NCBI GenBank assembly: GCA_038040395.1
Contig: JBBPIJ010000002.1
Coordinates: 1 to 64,000, forward strand
Length of the DNA: 64,000 nt
Reading direction: 5' to 3'
Origin: VAXT01 sp038040395
Lineage (GTDB): Bacteria > Actinomycetota > Thermoleophilia > Gaiellales > Gaiellaceae
In this document: positions 1-7,994 of the stretch, piece by piece
How positions within the stretch are numbered: position 1 is the stretch's first letter
Layout of the letters: each line of letters begins with the position of its first letter
Position numbers and translations under genes: made by a program
Notes under the pieces: generated by a model
Seen by the model: only the letters and a program-made list of their open reading frames with translations
Told to the model about the DNA's origin: nothing
Databases searched by the model: none

Positions 1-840
1 TTCGGCGAGCGCCTCTCCTTCTTCTTCAACGCGCACAACCACTTCTTCCAGGAGGTCGCGAAGTTCCGCGCGGCCCGGCGGCTCTGGGCCGAGATCATGC
101 GCGAGCGCTTCGGAGCGACGAACCCGAAGGCGCAGGCACTTCGGTTCCACGCGCAGACCGGGGGCTCGACGCTCACCGCGCAGCAGCCCGAGAACAACAT
201 CGTGCGAGTCGCGATCCAGGCGCTCTCCGCGGTAGCCGGCGGCGCGCAGTCGATCCATACGAACGCCTTCGACGAGGCGCTCGCCCTCCCGACCGAGCAC
301 TCCGCGAAGATTGCCCTCCGCACCCAGCAGCTGCTCGCGCACGAGGCGGGCGGGACAGACACCGCCGACCCCTTCGGGGGCGCGTACTTCGTCGAGGCGC
401 TGACGGACGAGCTCGAGAAGGCCGCGCGCGAGCTGATCGAGCGGGTGGACGAAGTCGGCGGCGCCGTGGAGGCGATCGAGCAGGGCTTCGTCCAGCGGGA
501 GATCGAGGACGCGGCGTACCGGCACACCGCCGAGGTCGAGGCGGGCGAGAAGGTGATCGTCGGGGTCAACCGCTACCAGGAGGAGGAGGCCGAGCCGATC
601 GAGCTGCACAAGCTCGACCCCGATGCGGAGCGGCGCCAGCTCGAGCGCACGGCGAAGGTACGCGCCGACCGGAATGCGGCTGAGGCGGCAAAGGCCCTCG
701 CCGAGGTGCGGCGGGTCGCGGAGACCGACGAGAACCTGCTCCCGCCGATGCGCGAGGCGCTGCGCGTGCGCTGCACGGTCGGCGAGATCAGCGAAGAGCT
801 ACGCGGAGTGTTCGGCATGTACGACGCCCAGCGGGCCTAA
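1..840 (+). CDS. Methylmalonyl-CoA mutase, catalytic subunit (C-terminal part, 5' cut by window)
   Basis: The frame is open from base 1, so the gene begins before the window. The visible 279 residues match the end of the acyl-CoA mutase TIM barrel: NAHNHFFQEVAKFRAARRLW at the start, then TAQQPENNIVRVA and GGTDTADPFGGAYFVE. The enzyme interconverts methylmalonyl-CoA and succinyl-CoA with adenosylcobalamin. The stop (838-840) falls shortly after the barrel with no B12-binding domain, so this is the separate large subunit of the split type, or a related isomerase such as ethylmalonyl- or isobutyryl-CoA mutase; the small subunit is not in the window. The substrate cannot be decided from this portion. 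Confidence 0.9.
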   Translation, partial: FGERLSFFFNAHNHFFQEVAKFRAARRLWAEIMRERFGATNPKAQALRFHAQTGGSTLTAQQPENNIVRVAIQALSAVAGGAQSIHTNAFDEALALPTEHSAKIALRTQQLLAHEAGGTDTADPFGGAYFVEALTDELEKAARELIERVDEVGGAVEAIEQGFVQREIEDAAYRHTAEVEAGEKVIVGVNRYQEEEAEPIELHKLDPDAERRQLERTAKVRADRNAAEAAKALAEVRRVAETDENLLPPMREALRVRCTVGEISEELRGVFGMYDAQRA

Positions 841-1827
841 TTGCAGCAGATCCTCTTCGTTTTCAAGCAACGCTTCCGCTTCGTCGAGCTCGACCTCGAG
901 CTCCTGCGCGAGCACTGGGACGTGCGCGAGTGGGAGCAGGCGAGCCGGCTTCCCAACCCGTTCTCGCTCCTGCGCGCGGTCTGGCGCTCCGACCTCGTGT
1001 ACGGCTGGTTCGCTTCGTGGCAGACGTTTCTGCCCTTCACCTTCGCCTGGCTCCTGCGCAAGCCGTCCGTCCTGATCACGGGCGGCTTCGACACCGCGAA
1101 CGTGCCGGAGATCGGCTACGGGTACCAGCAGGCGGGAGGCATCGCCCGCCCACTCTCGCGCTGGATCATCGCGCGGGCTTCGAAGGTCGTGACGTACTCG
1201 GACTACCTCCGCGGCGAGCTCGACCGAAACGTCGGCGTTGCCCCCGATCGCGTCACCGTCGTGCACCTCGGCGTCCCGGACCCGTTCGGGGCCCTGCCGC
1301 AGGAGCCACGGAAGCGTGTCGCGCTCTCGGTCGCGAACGTCGCCTCGCTCAACATCGAGCGGAAGGGCCTGCGTGCGTTCGTGGAGGCCTCGCGGTTTCT
1401 GCCTGACGTTCAGTTCACGCTCGCGGGCGCCTGGGTGGACGGGTCGGTCGATCGCCTGCGCGAGCTGGCTGGGCCGAATGTCACCTTCACGGGGCGGCTC
1501 TCGCGCGCGGAGCTCGACGCCCTCTTCCGGCGAGCCTCGGTCTACGTCCAGGCGTCGAAGCATGAAGGCTTCGGGCTTGCGCTCGCCGAGGCGATGCTCG
1601 CGGGCTGCATCCCGGTCGTCACGCGTGCCGGCGCGTTGCCGGAGGTCGTCGGCGACGTGGGCGTCCAGGTCGAGACCAACGACCCCGAGGTGTTGGCCGA
1701 GGGCATCTCGCGCGCCCTCGAGCTGGAGGACGACGTTCGCCGTCGCGCTCGCGAACGAGTGCTCGCGGAGTACCCGCTCGAGGCCCGCGAGGCCGGCCTC
1801 CGGCGTGTGGTCGAGGAGCTGCTCTAG
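841..1827 (+). CDS. Glycosyltransferase, GT4-like (GT-B fold)
   Basis: A 328-residue protein starting with TTG immediately after the mutase stop, with no visible Shine-Dalgarno sequence, which suggests translational coupling. The C-terminal half carries the glycosyl transferases group 1 pattern: a short stretch near VYVQASKHEGFGLALAEAML with the conserved E-x7-E, followed by GCIPVVTRAGALPEVVG. Such enzymes transfer a sugar from a nucleotide-sugar donor to a lipid or glycan acceptor at the inner membrane face. Donor and acceptor are not readable from the sequence, and there are no other glycan genes beside it. The stop overlaps the convergent small gene at 1824. Confidence 0.85.
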   Translation: MQQILFVFKQRFRFVELDLELLREHWDVREWEQASRLPNPFSLLRAVWRSDLVYGWFASWQTFLPFTFAWLLRKPSVLITGGFDTANVPEIGYGYQQAGGIARPLSRWIIARASKVVTYSDYLRGELDRNVGVAPDRVTVVHLGVPDPFGALPQEPRKRVALSVANVASLNIERKGLRAFVEASRFLPDVQFTLAGAWVDGSVDRLRELAGPNVTFTGRLSRAELDALFRRASVYVQASKHEGFGLALAEAMLAGCIPVVTRAGALPEVVGDVGVQVETNDPEVLAEGISRALELEDDVRRRARERVLAEYPLEAREAGLRRVVEELL

Positions 1828-2033
1828 CCGTCCGCGGGAAAGAGCCGCTCGAGGTCGGCCAGCCTGACCTCGACGAGGGGGCGCACGCTTTCCTCGAGCC
1901 CCGCCTTGCGTGCGACCTCGAGCGCCTGCTCATAGCTCTCGCGCGCCTTCTGCGGAGAGACGCCCTGCTTCAGCCGGTTGTCGCCCGTGACGAGGAGCTT
2001 CTGGATCTGCGCGCGGGATTTAGGATTATTCAC
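1824..2033 (-). CDS. Small protein of unknown function, 69 aa
   Basis: I do not recognise a family. The GTG at 2033 is chosen because the -10-like TACGCT (2040-2045 on the minus strand) ends six bases before it, as in other leaderless genes here; a longer reading from TTG at 2081 would overlap the divergent receiver gene. The protein is largely helical and charged, with a TPR-like stretch QKARESYEQALEVARKAGLE at about residues 27-46, so a single TPR-type helical hairpin is possible. The stop overlaps the convergent glycosyltransferase stop by three bases. Confidence 0.55.
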   Translation of the reverse strand: MNNPKSRAQIQKLLVTGDNRLKQGVSPQKARESYEQALEVARKAGLEESVRPLVEVRLADLERLFPADG

Positions 2034-2039
2034 AACAAA

Positions 2040-2045
2040 AGCGTA
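2040..2045 (-). promoter_or_regulatory. -10 box TACGCT of the leaderless small gene
   Basis: TACGCT on the minus strand is separated by six bases from the GTG at 2033, the geometry expected for transcription starting at the start codon. No convincing -35 box is visible. Confidence 0.4.
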
Positions 2046-2080
2046 GCTTTGGGCTTCACCGGGTACGCCTCGAAACAACA

Positions 2081-2476
2081 ATGGAAGCCGCCATCAACCC
2101 TCGATCGCAGCCAATCCGCGTTCTCATAGCCGACGACGAGCCGCTCTTCATCGAGTCGGTCCAGGCGCTGCTCGCAAACGACGACCGAATCGAGGTCATC
2201 GGCAGTGCCCGAAACGGCATCGACGCGGTCGAGCTCGCGATCGCGCTCGCACCCGACGTGACGCTGATGGACATCTCGATGCCGATGCTCGACGGGATCG
2301 AGGCCGCGCGCAGGATTCGGGAGCACCATCCGGACGCGCGCATCCTCGTGCTCACGGGCTCGAGCATCTCCGCCGACATCGACCGCTCCCGCCTGGCCGG
2401 AGTGGCCGCCTTCCTCACGAAGGACAGGCTCGGGTCGCAGCTCGTCGACGCGATTCTCGACCTGGGCTCGCGGTAA
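2081..2476 (+). CDS. Stand-alone response regulator receiver domain
   Basis: The 131-residue protein is a single CheY-like receiver: acidic pair at IADDEP (about residues 17-20), phospho-acceptor Asp in TLMDISMPMLDG (about 67), Thr in LVLTGSS (about 90) and Lys in FLTKDRL (about 109). No output domain follows, so it acts by protein contact or as a phosphate relay. It reads divergently from the small gene at 2033 and is followed 22 bases later by secG. No kinase lies beside it; the partner must be elsewhere. Confidence 0.85.
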   Translation: MEAAINPRSQPIRVLIADDEPLFIESVQALLANDDRIEVIGSARNGIDAVELAIALAPDVTLMDISMPMLDGIEAARRIREHHPDARILVLTGSSISADIDRSRLAGVAAFLTKDRLGSQLVDAILDLGSR

Positions 2477-2486
2477 GCGGCTGCGC

Positions 2487-2492
2487 TACCCT
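2487..2492 (+). promoter_or_regulatory. -10 box TACCCT of leaderless secG
   Basis: TACCCT is followed by six bases and then the GTG start of secG, with no Shine-Dalgarno sequence between, so the transcript probably starts at the start codon. Confidence 0.5.
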
Positions 2493-2498
2493 GTTTCG

Positions 2499-2753
2499 GT
2501 GCTTCCACTCCTCGCATTCGCAAACGATTTCGCCCGTCCGGCCTTCGTCTTCTTCCACTTCGTGACGGCGGTTGCGCTGATCGGGCTCGTGCTCATGCAC
2601 TCAGGCCGCGACGCCGGGATGGCCGGGATGGGCTACGTGCCCGCCTCGCAGGGCGGAACGCACATCGTCGAGCGGAACCTGACTCGTCTGACCGTCGCCG
2701 TCGGCGCGATCTTCTTCGTCAACACCGTCATCCTCTACCACCTGCTCGCGTAG
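2499..2753 (+). CDS. secG: Preprotein translocase subunit SecG
   Basis: An 84-residue protein with two hydrophobic segments (about residues 15-34 and 62-82) separated by a glycine-rich cytosolic loop, the SecG layout. The first helix ends in VALIGLVLMHSGRDAG, matching the family pattern of a Leu/Val-rich helix running into a basic/Gly loop. SecG assists SecYE and SecA in protein export. The GTG start is supported by the -10 box six bases upstream. It abuts the convergent pmbA stop with no gap. Confidence 0.88.
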   Translation: MLPLLAFANDFARPAFVFFHFVTAVALIGLVLMHSGRDAGMAGMGYVPASQGGTHIVERNLTRLTVAVGAIFFVNTVILYHLLA

Positions 2754-4112
2754 CTACGTGCCTGGGCCCGACCCGGTCCCGGTGATGTGGAAACGGGCGG
2801 TGGCGAGGGCGGGCACGAGCGCGGCGTGGGGGAAGCGGTCGTCGTAGAGCTCGTTCATGTTCATGAGCAGCGGCTCCGCCGTGAGCCCGTGCACCTCGCC
2901 GAGGACGTCGGCCATCGGCACCGTGAAGCGAAGATTCACGAGCGGCTCGGCCACCTTGCCGTCTCGAATCCGGAACGTCCCGTCTCGGGTCATGCCCGTC
3001 AGGACGCCGCCGCGCGGATCGACGATGCTCAGATAGTGGAGACGCGTGACGTAGATGCCGTCGCCGACGCGCTCGGCCAGCTCTTCGAGTGAGGCGGCGT
3101 CGCCGCCGGCCATCGAGAACGCGGTCGGGAGGGGGCCGAAGAAGCGCCAGGCGTCGGGCGGAGCATGGCCCGTCGAGACGCGGCCGTCGCCTGCCTTGAC
3201 GGCTGTTCCGCGATCCCAGACGACGTCGCGGGCGACCCCGCCCTCGACGAGCTCGACCCGCTGCTTGGGCGTTCCCTCGAAGTCGAAGCGCTTCGGCAGG
3301 TTCGTCTCGTCGAGCGGGTCGTCGGCGATCGAGACCTGCTCGTCGAAGACGCGCTCGCCGATCCGGCCGCAGAAGTAGCTGCGCTCCTCGAGAAAGCCCT
3401 GGGCGCCGAGCGAGTCGTACGAGAACCACCGCAGCAGCTCGGCCACGGCGTACGGCTCGAGCACCGCGGCGTAATGGCCGGGCTCGATCTCCACGGCGCC
3501 TCGAGTCCGCGCTGCCTTGGCGGCGGCTTCCTGCGCGGCCGCCGCAGGATCGACGTCCCCGACCCGCCAGTGCGTCCGCTCCGCCCAGCCCGACGCATCC
3601 TCGACAGCCGCGAGGCAGAGCGCGTTTGCGTCGGTGAGCGTCTGGTCCGCAACGAGGCCGGTCGTCGACGCGAGGGCGATGTCGGTGACGCCGCTCGTGA
3701 AGTACCCGTAGAGTTCGAAGTCTCCGGCCGCGTCGATCGCGACGCCTGCGAGGCGCGCCTGGTCCTCCGGGCCGAGTGACGCCGTCTCCTCGTCGAAGCC
3801 GCCGACGTCCGGGTATTCGGCCCGCGGGGCAAAGCCCGGGAAGTCGGGATCGGGCCGGGCCTGGTCTGCGGCCTCGCCGGCTCTTTGCGCGAGCTTCGCC
3901 AGGCCGTCGACGCGGTTCGTCGCGGCCCAGCCGATCCGGCCGTCGCGGAGGATGCGGAGGCGAATGACCGCGTTGTCGATCAGCGTCGGCTGGTGGACGA
4001 CCGACCCGGCGAAACGCGCGACGCCCGAGCGCTCCGCATGGACGAGCACCTCGGCGTCATCGCCCTCCGCTGCGCGAAGAGCCTCCTCCGCGAGATCCAG
4101 GGCCCTGCTCAA
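2754..4112 (-). CDS. pmbA: TldE/PmbA-type metalloprotease regulatory subunit
   Basis: A 452-residue protein that follows tldD and is its family partner. The TldE/PmbA fold is seen in AVIRLRILRDGRIGWAATN near residue 50, the middle stretch VAELLRWFSYDSLGAQGFLE, and the C-terminal FRIRDGKVAEPLVNLRFTV and MNMNELYDDRF. It lacks the HExxxH zinc motif present in TldD, as expected for the non-catalytic half of the TldD/E heterodimer, which degrades unfolded peptides and matures some modified peptides. The TTG start at 4112 overlaps the tldD stop by four bases (TTGA), indicating coupling. No peptide precursor gene is visible nearby. Confidence 0.88.
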   Translation of the reverse strand: MSRALDLAEEALRAAEGDDAEVLVHAERSGVARFAGSVVHQPTLIDNAVIRLRILRDGRIGWAATNRVDGLAKLAQRAGEAADQARPDPDFPGFAPRAEYPDVGGFDEETASLGPEDQARLAGVAIDAAGDFELYGYFTSGVTDIALASTTGLVADQTLTDANALCLAAVEDASGWAERTHWRVGDVDPAAAAQEAAAKAARTRGAVEIEPGHYAAVLEPYAVAELLRWFSYDSLGAQGFLEERSYFCGRIGERVFDEQVSIADDPLDETNLPKRFDFEGTPKQRVELVEGGVARDVVWDRGTAVKAGDGRVSTGHAPPDAWRFFGPLPTAFSMAGGDAASLEELAERVGDGIYVTRLHYLSIVDPRGGVLTGMTRDGTFRIRDGKVAEPLVNLRFTVPMADVLGEVHGLTAEPLLMNMNELYDDRFPHAALVPALATARFHITGTGSGPGT

Positions 4113-5542
4113 CCGGAGACGCCTGCCTCGACGTCGCGGAACCGCGCCGGCGCCGCACCGTGCGAGACATGCGCCTCCTGGCCGGGCTGGCCCTTGCCGC
4201 AGTTCGTCAGGCCGAAGAGCTGCCACTCGTCCCGTCCGGCCACGGCATCGAGCTTGCCCCAGAAGACCGGCGTCACGCCGGTATAGGTGGCGTCTCGCAG
4301 CATTCGCCCGAGCTTCCCTTTCTTGATCTCCCAGGCGACCTGCGTCCCGAACTGGAAGTTGAGGCGCTTGTCGTCGATCGACCAGCTCTTGTTCGTCTCG
4401 AGGTAGAGACCGTCGTCGACGTCCGCGAGGAGCTCTTCGAAGGAGCCCTCGCCCGGCTCGAGATGGAGGTTGGTCATGCGCACGAGCGGCATCCTCGCCC
4501 AGCCGTCCGCGCGCATCGAGCCGCCGCTGCCCGCGCCGATCCGTTTCGCCGTCTCGCGGGAGGTCAGGAACCCGCGGAGGACGCCCTCCTCCACGATCGC
4601 CTCGCGCTGCGCGGGCACGCCTTCGTCGTCGAAGGCGAACGTGCCGAGGCCGAGCGGCGTCGTCGCGTCGGAGACGATGTTCATCTGCGGCGAGCCGTAG
4701 CGGAGGTTGCCGAGGTCTCCGGGCGAGAGGAAGCTCGTCCCCGCATACGCCGCCTCGGTGCCGTAGACGCGGTCGAGCTCGGTCGGGTGGCCGACCGATT
4801 CGTGCACCTGCATGATCGTCTGCTCTGGCGACAGGACGATCGTCGTTCGGCCCGACGGACATTCGGGGGCGCTCAGCAGCGCGACAGCCTGCTCGCCGAC
4901 GCGCGGCGCCTCGCCCTCGAGAGAGAGCCCCTCGACGAACTCCCAGCCGCCCTGGCCGCTGACGCCGCTGTGCTGGCTCGGGTAGCTCCGGATCTGCGAG
5001 ACCTCCCCCGCCGTTGCGTACGCATCGATGCCGCCGCCGCACTCGACGATCTCCTGCTCGATCGCGACGCCTTCGGATGAGATGAGGAACTTGTGCTCGC
5101 GCTGGGCGCGAACCATCGCCAGGGTCACCTTCACGTCGGGCCGGCGCATGCCCTCTTCGGCCCGGAGGCACAGGTCGACCTTCTCCGACAGCGGCACGTC
5201 GAAGGGGTCGCGCTCGAGTGGAGTCCGGTAGTCGCCGCTCTTGGCGTCGATCGGGGCGAGTGACGTCTCGTGACGGCCCGGTGCCGCCTTCGCGAACGCC
5301 GTCGCTCGCAGCGCCGCCTCGCGGGCGCCCGCCGCGTCGAGCCGGCCCTCCCCGGCAAATCCCCATGCGCCGTCGACGAGGACGCGGACGCCGATTCCCT
5401 CGCTCTCGGCGTCGCTCAGGTCGTCGACCTGGAGGTTCTTGGTGACGACGTGCTGGCGCCGGAGCGTCACCGCGCGCGCGTCGGCATAGGAGGCGCCTGC
5501 CCCCAACGCTGCATCGACCGCCGCCTCGGCCAGCGCCTTCAC
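4109..5542 (-). CDS. tldD: TldD-type zinc metalloprotease
   Basis: 477 residues from a GTG start. The family's zinc-binding HExxxH motif is present as HESVGH within IMQVHESVGHPTELDR (about residue 245), and the C-terminal Gly/Cys stretch FGLTNCGKGQPGQ is characteristic. TldD with PmbA/TldE forms a cytosolic protease acting on short unfolded peptides. It is the first gene of a two-gene operon with pmbA. The 82 bases upstream, before the next gene on the same strand, contain a short palindrome at 5567-5585. Confidence 0.92.
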   Translation of the reverse strand: MKALAEAAVDAALGAGASYADARAVTLRRQHVVTKNLQVDDLSDAESEGIGVRVLVDGAWGFAGEGRLDAAGAREAALRATAFAKAAPGRHETSLAPIDAKSGDYRTPLERDPFDVPLSEKVDLCLRAEEGMRRPDVKVTLAMVRAQREHKFLISSEGVAIEQEIVECGGGIDAYATAGEVSQIRSYPSQHSGVSGQGGWEFVEGLSLEGEAPRVGEQAVALLSAPECPSGRTTIVLSPEQTIMQVHESVGHPTELDRVYGTEAAYAGTSFLSPGDLGNLRYGSPQMNIVSDATTPLGLGTFAFDDEGVPAQREAIVEEGVLRGFLTSRETAKRIGAGSGGSMRADGWARMPLVRMTNLHLEPGEGSFEELLADVDDGLYLETNKSWSIDDKRLNFQFGTQVAWEIKKGKLGRMLRDATYTGVTPVFWGKLDAVAGRDEWQLFGLTNCGKGQPGQEAHVSHGAAPARFRDVEAGVSG

Positions 5543-5566
5543 GCGTCTAGCCTAACCCGACCGCGG

Positions 5567-5585
5567 AAGGGGGTCAGACCCTTTT
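5567..5585. repeat. Short palindrome GGGTCAGACCC
   Basis: GGGTC-A-GACCC is bounded by AAGG and CTTTT. The same core, as GGGTCTGATCCC, recurs at 7437-7448, so the two copies flank the large membrane-protein gene. It may be a dispersed REP-type element; too short to prove within one window. Confidence 0.4.
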
Positions 5586-5624
5586 ACAAGGTCGGGCGGC
5601 CACCTGGCTTGGAAACGAGGCGGC

Positions 5625-7310
5625 TCAGAGCCGGTCGAGACGAAAGGCCCCGGGGATGCGAAGGCTCTCGAGCCCGCCTCGCTGCTCGATTCGACCGACG
5701 AGGGCAAGCACGAGACAAAGACTCACAACCGCGCTGCGACCCCAGGTGACCACTTCTGCGCGCTGGTTGACGAGATCGACCGTCGCGAGTGCGAGCAACC
5801 CGAGCGGGAGAAGTACGAGTTCCGCACCGCCCGATGCGCCGGCGATCTGTCGGGTCCAGAGGCCGAGAAGGTGGAGGCCGAGGATCGCGCCGGTGATTGT
5901 TAGCCAGGAGAGCGGTGGGTAGATGGGGGGCGTGTGGAAGTCTTTCCAGAGCAAGCCCCACCAGGGCAGCACGATGATCGCGAGGTAGGCGGCACAGGCG
6001 GCGATCGGTACCAACCGGACGGCTGCGCGACGCCAGTTGAGCTTGGGGAATCGCGAGCGCACAAGGGTGAGCGCGATGAGGACTGCCGCCAGGACGAACC
6101 CGATCGTCGAGCCGAAGGCGTGTCCGACATGGAACCCGCCCCCACCGCCCTCTTGCAAGCTGAAGCCGATCGTCGCGACGAGAAGCCCGAAACCGGCAGC
6201 GAGCTCGACGACCGAAAGGCGTAGACGACGCGGCCCAAGAATGGCGGCGACGAGCGCGAGAGCGAGGAGCGCGGCAGCCGCTGCCGGCAAGGTCCTCGTC
6301 CAAGCGTTCGCCGAGAGGCAGTGCCCTCCAAGCGGCCCGAAGCCCCTGTTTGCGTCGTAGCACTCTCTTTGCCAGGGCAGGAACAGCGCAGCGACGAATA
6401 GCGCGCCCGCGCTCGCTGCTACGAGTTGTCGCCAAGACGGTTGCGCCAGCCTCAGGCTCCGAGGGCCATCCACGAGCGAGAGCAAGAGCAGGCTGGCGGC
6501 GAGCCCGAGTGCGACCCAGACCCCGTAGGCCCGATGACCTGAAAAGGGCGGGAAGGAGACCGCGGCCGCGCCTGTGAAGAGCACTACTACTCCCGCGAGG
6601 GCAAGCCGCTGCACAGGCGTGGCCCCAGGTCTCGACCAGGCAACCGGCAGGCATATCGCGAACACCGCGGCGACAGCGGCGGCAGCGCTGGCGATGCCTA
6701 GGTACGTAAATGTCGCGACGGCCTCGTTGTCGACGTAGAAGTTGCCCTGCACCCATGGGAGCAGAAACGCAACAAGAAGCCCGGCGACGAGAAGAAGCAG
6801 GACGAGTAGAGAAGCCGACCGGTAGCGCGCGAGCTCTCGGCGCCGCTCCGCGCCTGCCGCAACCAGGATGATGATCGTCGCGGCGAGCCCAACGTACGCA
6901 CCGTAGGCGTAGTGGAAACTCTCACCGAGTTTCCACGTTTCTGAGCGCGTCTGAAATCCAACGGCGATCCCGAAGTAGCCGGCAAGCAGCGCACACCGGC
7001 CGAGCGGCAGCCGACGCGCCAGGCCGGGACGAACCCACGCCGCGCCTGCAACCGCTGCCAGAACCAAGGCGAAGAGTCCCGCGGCCCGGCCGGCGTCCGT
7101 CGACAGTCCGTCGAGGGTCCGCCCACCCGAAAAGAGGTTGAGGAGTCCGAGACAGACGGTGCTCCCCTGGTTCCCGAAGTACTCCCCTTCCCTGCACGAC
7201 CCCGCGGACTGCGACTGCCACGGCAGATAGAGGCTCGCCAGGAGCGTGAGCCCACCGGCGACCAGAAAGAGGGCGGGCCAGGACTCGGTGCTAAAGCGAC
7301 TTCGGATCAG
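5625..7310 (-). CDS. Polytopic membrane protein with repeated LPW motifs, probable CTG start
   Basis: I do not recognise a family. The protein is almost entirely hydrophobic, with roughly a dozen or more transmembrane helices. Several segments run into the same motif at the membrane edge: LPWQSQS, LPWVQGN, LPWQREC and LPWWGLL, suggesting internal repeats. The first conventional start in frame is TTG at 7067, but the frame stays open and hydrophobic upstream, including one LPW unit and a loop with two Cys. No ATG, GTG or TTG exists between the upstream stop and 7067; CTG at 7308-7310 sits seven bases after AAGGTG, a good ribosome site, giving 561 residues. The 3' end lies 82 bases before tldD. 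Confidence 0.6.
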   Translation of the reverse strand: MIRSRFSTESWPALFLVAGGLTLLASLYLPWQSQSAGSCREGEYFGNQGSTVCLGLLNLFSGGRTLDGLSTDAGRAAGLFALVLAAVAGAAWVRPGLARRLPLGRCALLAGYFGIAVGFQTRSETWKLGESFHYAYGAYVGLAATIIILVAAGAERRRELARYRSASLLVLLLLVAGLLVAFLLPWVQGNFYVDNEAVATFTYLGIASAAAAVAAVFAICLPVAWSRPGATPVQRLALAGVVVLFTGAAAVSFPPFSGHRAYGVWVALGLAASLLLLSLVDGPRSLRLAQPSWRQLVAASAGALFVAALFLPWQRECYDANRGFGPLGGHCLSANAWTRTLPAAAAALLALALVAAILGPRRLRLSVVELAAGFGLLVATIGFSLQEGGGGGFHVGHAFGSTIGFVLAAVLIALTLVRSRFPKLNWRRAAVRLVPIAACAAYLAIIVLPWWGLLWKDFHTPPIYPPLSWLTITGAILGLHLLGLWTRQIAGASGGAELVLLPLGLLALATVDLVNQRAEVVTWGRSAVVSLCLVLALVGRIEQRGGLESLRIPGAFRLDRL

Positions 7311-7396
7311 GGCCGAGCACCTTAGACCAGCTCAGCGCTCGGCTAGTGCAACTTCAGGAGCATTAGCGGCTGCCTCCGGAGGCGGCTGTTGAGAAC

Positions 7397-7426
7397 GTGT
7401 CGCTTTCTGTGCGCATTTCGCGACAC
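7397..7426. repeat. Hairpin-forming element, GTGTCGC/GCGACAC
   Basis: Perfect 7-bp inverted repeat with a 16-base spacer, in the 186-base gap between the membrane-protein gene and tRNA-Leu; a GGGGTCTGATCCC palindrome follows at 7436-7448. No gene is visible in the gap. It resembles a dispersed intergenic repeat. Confidence 0.45.
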
Positions 7427-7496
7427 TTCCGTGCCGGGGTCTGATCCCGCTCGGGAGGAATGTCGTGCCGAGCGCCACCGCTACACTGGCCGTCGC

Positions 7497-7583
<87 letters not shown>

Positions 7584-7594
7584 TACACGCCTGG

Positions 7595-7620
7595 AACCCC
7601 CGCGAGGGGGTTTCGCGTTT
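7595..7620 (+). terminator. Intrinsic terminator after tRNA-Leu
   Basis: AACCCCC-GCGA-GGGGGTT stem-loop followed by a T-rich tail (TTCGCGTTT), directly downstream of the tRNA. Confidence 0.7.
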
Positions 7621-7636
7621 CTGGCACGATTTTGCG

Positions 7637-7918
7637 GTGATCCTGCTCTATCCCCTGCTGCTCGTCGGCGCGGCGGTCGTCATGCACCGCGCGCACAAGG
7701 CGGGAGTCGGTCACGGCGGTTGGCCGTGGTCGGTTGCCTGGGGCCTCGCGGGAGCGCTCTTCATGTTCAGCCTCCTGACCGGGTTCAGCATCGGCCTCGT
7801 CCTGTTTCCGGTCGTGACCGTTGCCGTGTTCTGGCTCTCGGCGAACGCGCCTGGGCGTGAGGTGGTCGGGTTCCCGGCCGGGGCGGGACTGATCCTTGCC
7901 GTCCTGGCGATCAACTAG
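7637..7918 (+). CDS. Small integral membrane protein, 93 aa
   Basis: No family recognised. Three hydrophobic segments at about residues 1-16, 31-52 and 53-69, plus a short final one, with His/Gly-rich loop RAHKAGVGHGGWPW between the first two. GTG start at 7637. The gene ends just before the first LexA box of the lexA promoter, so read-through or SOS-linked expression is possible but not shown. The open frame, the hydrophobic pattern and the lack of overlap with neighbours support a real gene. Confidence 0.6.
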   Translation: MILLYPLLLVGAAVVMHRAHKAGVGHGGWPWSVAWGLAGALFMFSLLTGFSIGLVLFPVVTVAVFWLSANAPGREVVGFPAGAGLILAVLAIN

Positions 7919-7921
7919 GTA

Positions 7922-7935
7922 CGAACGCGTGTTCT
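7922..7935. promoter_or_regulatory. LexA (SOS) box 1
   Basis: CGAACGCGTGTTCT contains GAAC-N4-GTTC, the actinobacterial/Bacillus-type SOS operator. It lies immediately upstream of and touches the lexA -35 box. Confidence 0.75.
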
Positions 7936-7963
7936 TGACGCCGTCCGCGGTGGCCGCTAGCCT
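7935..7963 (+). promoter_or_regulatory. lexA promoter
   Basis: TTGACG (7935-7940), 17-base spacer, TAGCCT (7958-7963). The promoter is bracketed by two LexA boxes, so bound LexA would cover both ends: textbook autorepression. Confidence 0.75.
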
Positions 7964-7966
7964 GAT

Positions 7967-7980
7967 CGAACACATGTTCG
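7967..7980. promoter_or_regulatory. LexA (SOS) box 2
   Basis: Perfect palindrome CGAACACATGTTCG located over the predicted transcription start of lexA. Confidence 0.85.
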
Positions 7981-7994
7981 CGGAAGGAGACCCA

